A stretch of DNA of 64,000 nucleotides from Avena insularis. Lineage: Eukaryota; Streptophyta; Magnoliopsida; Poales; Poaceae. The position numbers and the translations under genes were made by a program. The DNA lies in NCBI GenBank assembly GCA_023614405.1, contig CM042686.1, positions 350,370,329 to 350,434,328 on the forward strand, given 5' to 3'. This document shows, one piece after another, positions 61,905-64,000 of this stretch; within the stretch, counting starts at the first letter, position 1; the number at the start of each line of letters is the position of its first letter. The notes under the pieces were generated by a model. That model worked only from the letters and a program-made list of their open reading frames with translations. It did not search any database and had not been told where the DNA came from.

Positions 61905-63483
61905 TGATACATTGCAAATGTATCTATAATTTTTGATGTTCCATGCTTAGTTTTATCCACTTTCTTGTGTTTTGTTCCAACTTTCGAGTACTTTTATTAT
62001 GATTTCTTGGACTAACCTATTAACAAGAGCTAGAGTGCCATCTGCCTGTTTTCTGTTGTTTTTGGTTCCAGAAAAGTCAGAAAATGAATATTCTCGGAAT
62101 TGGACGGGACAAAAGCCAAAGTGCCTATGTTTCTGGAAGGGATCAAGTGCTAGAATACGAGACGGAGAGGGGCCAGGGGCTGGCCACACCACCTGGCTGC
62201 GCGGCCAGGCCTGGCCCACGCCCGGGGGTGGTTTGGTCGACCCCAACACCCCCTCGGCCTCTCCTTCCGCCTATAAGTTGCCCTCAGGACAAAAACCCTA
62301 AGTACCCGATCAAAAATCCACGAAAGAGTATGTAGCCGCCGTCATCTCCTTCCCTAGATCAGGGGGGATCTGAAGCTCTTCCCGGCACCCTGCCGGAGAG
62401 GGGAATTCACCCTAGAGGCCTTCTTCATCACCATGCAAGCCTCCGGTGTGATGCGTGAGTAGTTCATCCTTGGACTACGGATCCATGTAGTAGCTAGATG
62501 GCTGGTTTCTCCTCCTTTGTGCTTTCATGTTTCGATCTTGTGAGCTCCGTTCATGATCAAGATCATCTATTTGTAATCCATACATGTTGTGTTTGCGGGG
62601 ATCCGATGGATATTGAGATGCTATTTCAGATTGATTATTTATTCTATCATGTCTTTGTTATTTGAGATCTTGCATGCTTTCTGTTGTTAGTAGCTATCTT
62701 GGCGAAGTAGATGCTAGCAACTCCAAGAGTTAGTATTTATGCTCGATAGTGGGTTCATGCCTCTGTAACTGGGAACTGAGAAATCTCTAAGGTACTAGAT
62801 GTGTTGTTGCTACTAGGGAGAAAACAACGATCTTTTGTTCATAGAACAATTGTATTGTTTACCTTACCATGATTAAATTAAAGCAATAATCTGTTGCTTG
62901 CAACTTAATCTTGGAGGGGTTCGGATGATAACCTGAAGGTGGATTATTAGTCATAGATGCAGTTGGATGGTGGTCTATGTATTATGTTGTAATGCCCAAT
63001 CAAGTCTCAGAGGAGTCAAGATGATTAGTATATGCATGTATTGCTTTCTCTGTGTTTGTCAATTGCCCCGCTGTAATTTGTTCACCCAGCATGTTATCTA
63101 TCTAAGGAGAGCCACCTCTAGTGAACTATGGATCCCGGTCCTTTTCTTTACATACAATCTAAAATATTTTATCGCTTTACATTTACTTTACGCAAACTTT
63201 TACTTCTTTCCATTCGATACGTTTAATCCTTTGTTTTCCGCAAAACACGGTGAGATTGACAACATCATCGCAAGTTGGGGACAAAGTTCTGTGGTTGTGT
63301 TATACAGGTCTCCATGTTGCTACTAGCACCGGTAGTGCGCCCTGCCAAAGCTCAGATAGTAACACCTTTGGGGTGTTTCCTTGCTCCTACTGGTTCGATT
63401 AAACCTTGGTTTCATAACTGAGGGAAACTTGCTGCTGTGCTCATCATACCTTCCTCTTGGGGTTCCCAACGAGCTCTACATCA
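61905..63483 (+). repeat. Solo-LTR-like sequence of a Gypsy-type retrotransposon
   Basis: It starts TGATACATTGCAAATGTATC and runs through segments typical of Triticeae Gypsy LTRs: TGGGACTAACCTATTAA-like (GGACTAACCTATTAACAAG), a GC-rich inverted-repeat block (62170-62235), CGGCACCCTGCCGGAG, and a 3' end with CTACTGGTTCGATTAAACC and CCTTCCTCTTGGGGTTCCC. No primer site, interior or second LTR follows; the ~440-bp repeat resumes soon after. I could not find a 5-bp target duplication, so the exact right end (63480-63496) and the solo status are uncertain. Frames at 62967-63722 are LTR by-products. Confidence 0.65.
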
Positions 63484-63525
63484 ACACCACGCACCAAGCA
63501 CTTTTTTGGGCGCCGTGTATTGAGC

Positions 63526-64000
63526 CATCAAAGACTATCAATAGTATTTTTCAAGATGCTAGAATGGAAAAGAAGATCCAACGACTAGAAATATTTGGAT
63601 TCATGAGTCTTGATCCAACGGTCAATATTCAAAGTTGTTTGTACACTATATCAATAGTGGTAAGATCATGTAGAAGTCAACGATTATTATCTAGTAGTAA
63701 GTTGCACATGAGACTCAGATAGTAGACGTATGACATATCATCACTATATAAAATTATAATTTGTAAAGCACACAATATTATAAAATTGATTAACATCTAT
63801 AAAGTATGGGTGTATATTTGGTCCTTGTACTTTGTATCATCATGTGTAGAATTCAAAAATTATTAGCTACCTGCTAACACATGAAATTTTTGATAACATG
63901 GTGTAGAGAAACAAGGGAGGATATTCTAGTATGATAGAGAAGTGTGTTTTGAGGTTTGTGCATAGCATTCATTATGTTGAAGACTATCAATAGAATCTTC
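63526..64000. repeat. ~440-bp local repeat, second and third (partial) copies
   Basis: From AGACTATCAATAGTATTTTT onward it matches 61762-61890 (TAGAATGGAAAAGAAGATCC, GAGTCTTGATCCAACGGTCA). It then matches 61470-61790 again from AAGTTGCAC at 63700, reaching AGACTATCAATAGAATCTTC at the window end. The spacing of AGACTATCAATAG (about 441 bp) gives the unit length. It may continue beyond the window. Confidence 0.8.

Noticed and set aside
62967..63722. Two plus-strand frames of 119 and 113 residues
   Set aside because: They overlap the LTR and the ~440-bp repeat, show no domain, and the second crosses the LTR/repeat junction.

Overview
The window looks like nuclear DNA of a grass, most probably of the wheat/barley tribe (Triticeae). 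The reasons are CACTA transposons with CACTACAAG ends, nested Gypsy-type LTR retrotransposons with tRNA-Asp and tRNA-Met primer sites, plant F-box/DUF295 pseudogenes and a long plant-style satellite. The tribe is inferred from element style, not from a database match. I see no intact cellular protein-coding gene.

Region 1 (1-29295) is an uninterrupted tandem satellite with a monomer of about 165 bp, roughly 177 monomers. It has nested higher-order repeat (HOR) structure: a 12-monomer unit (about 1,980 bp) four times in tandem at 7581-15493, then a 35-monomer unit (about 5,762 bp, itself a 23-mer plus a 12-mer) at 15494-21256 and 21257-27017, and a truncated third copy to 29295. A partial 35-mer lies at about 5.2-9.55 kb. 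A separate 30-monomer offset (4,941 bp) links 1-1750 with 4942-6691. Most monomers carry a near-perfect 24-bp palindrome and a 6-bp-stem hairpin.

Region 2 (29296-about 37 kb) is CACTA transposon territory. The satellite stops exactly at a CACTA terminus. This outer element holds ~125-bp tandem repeats, and a second CACTA element (30168-35591, 3-bp target duplication) is inserted in them. The inner element carries tandem tRNA-like sequences, a ~670-bp triplication and a captured gene fragment.

Region 3 (about 37-43.3 kb) is low-copy DNA with two related, broken F-box/DUF295-type genes on the minus strand, one with a MITE-like insertion in its probable intron.

Region 4 (43305-60441) is a minus-strand, gag-only, non-autonomous Gypsy retrotransposon (target duplication TGTCC). 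Its 5' LTR was later split by a 9,495-bp element (49890-59384, target duplication CCTTG) with two ~4.35-kb LTRs and an internal domain of only 790 bp, a LARD-like architecture.

Region 5 (60442-64000) is flanking low-copy DNA followed by copies of a ~440-bp local repeat, separated by what looks like a solo LTR (61905-about 63483).

The order of events in region 4 is F-box locus, then gag-only element, then LARD-like element. In region 2 it is outer CACTA, then inner CACTA. Nothing here works as an operon or pathway; the interest lies in repeat architecture and non-autonomous elements.
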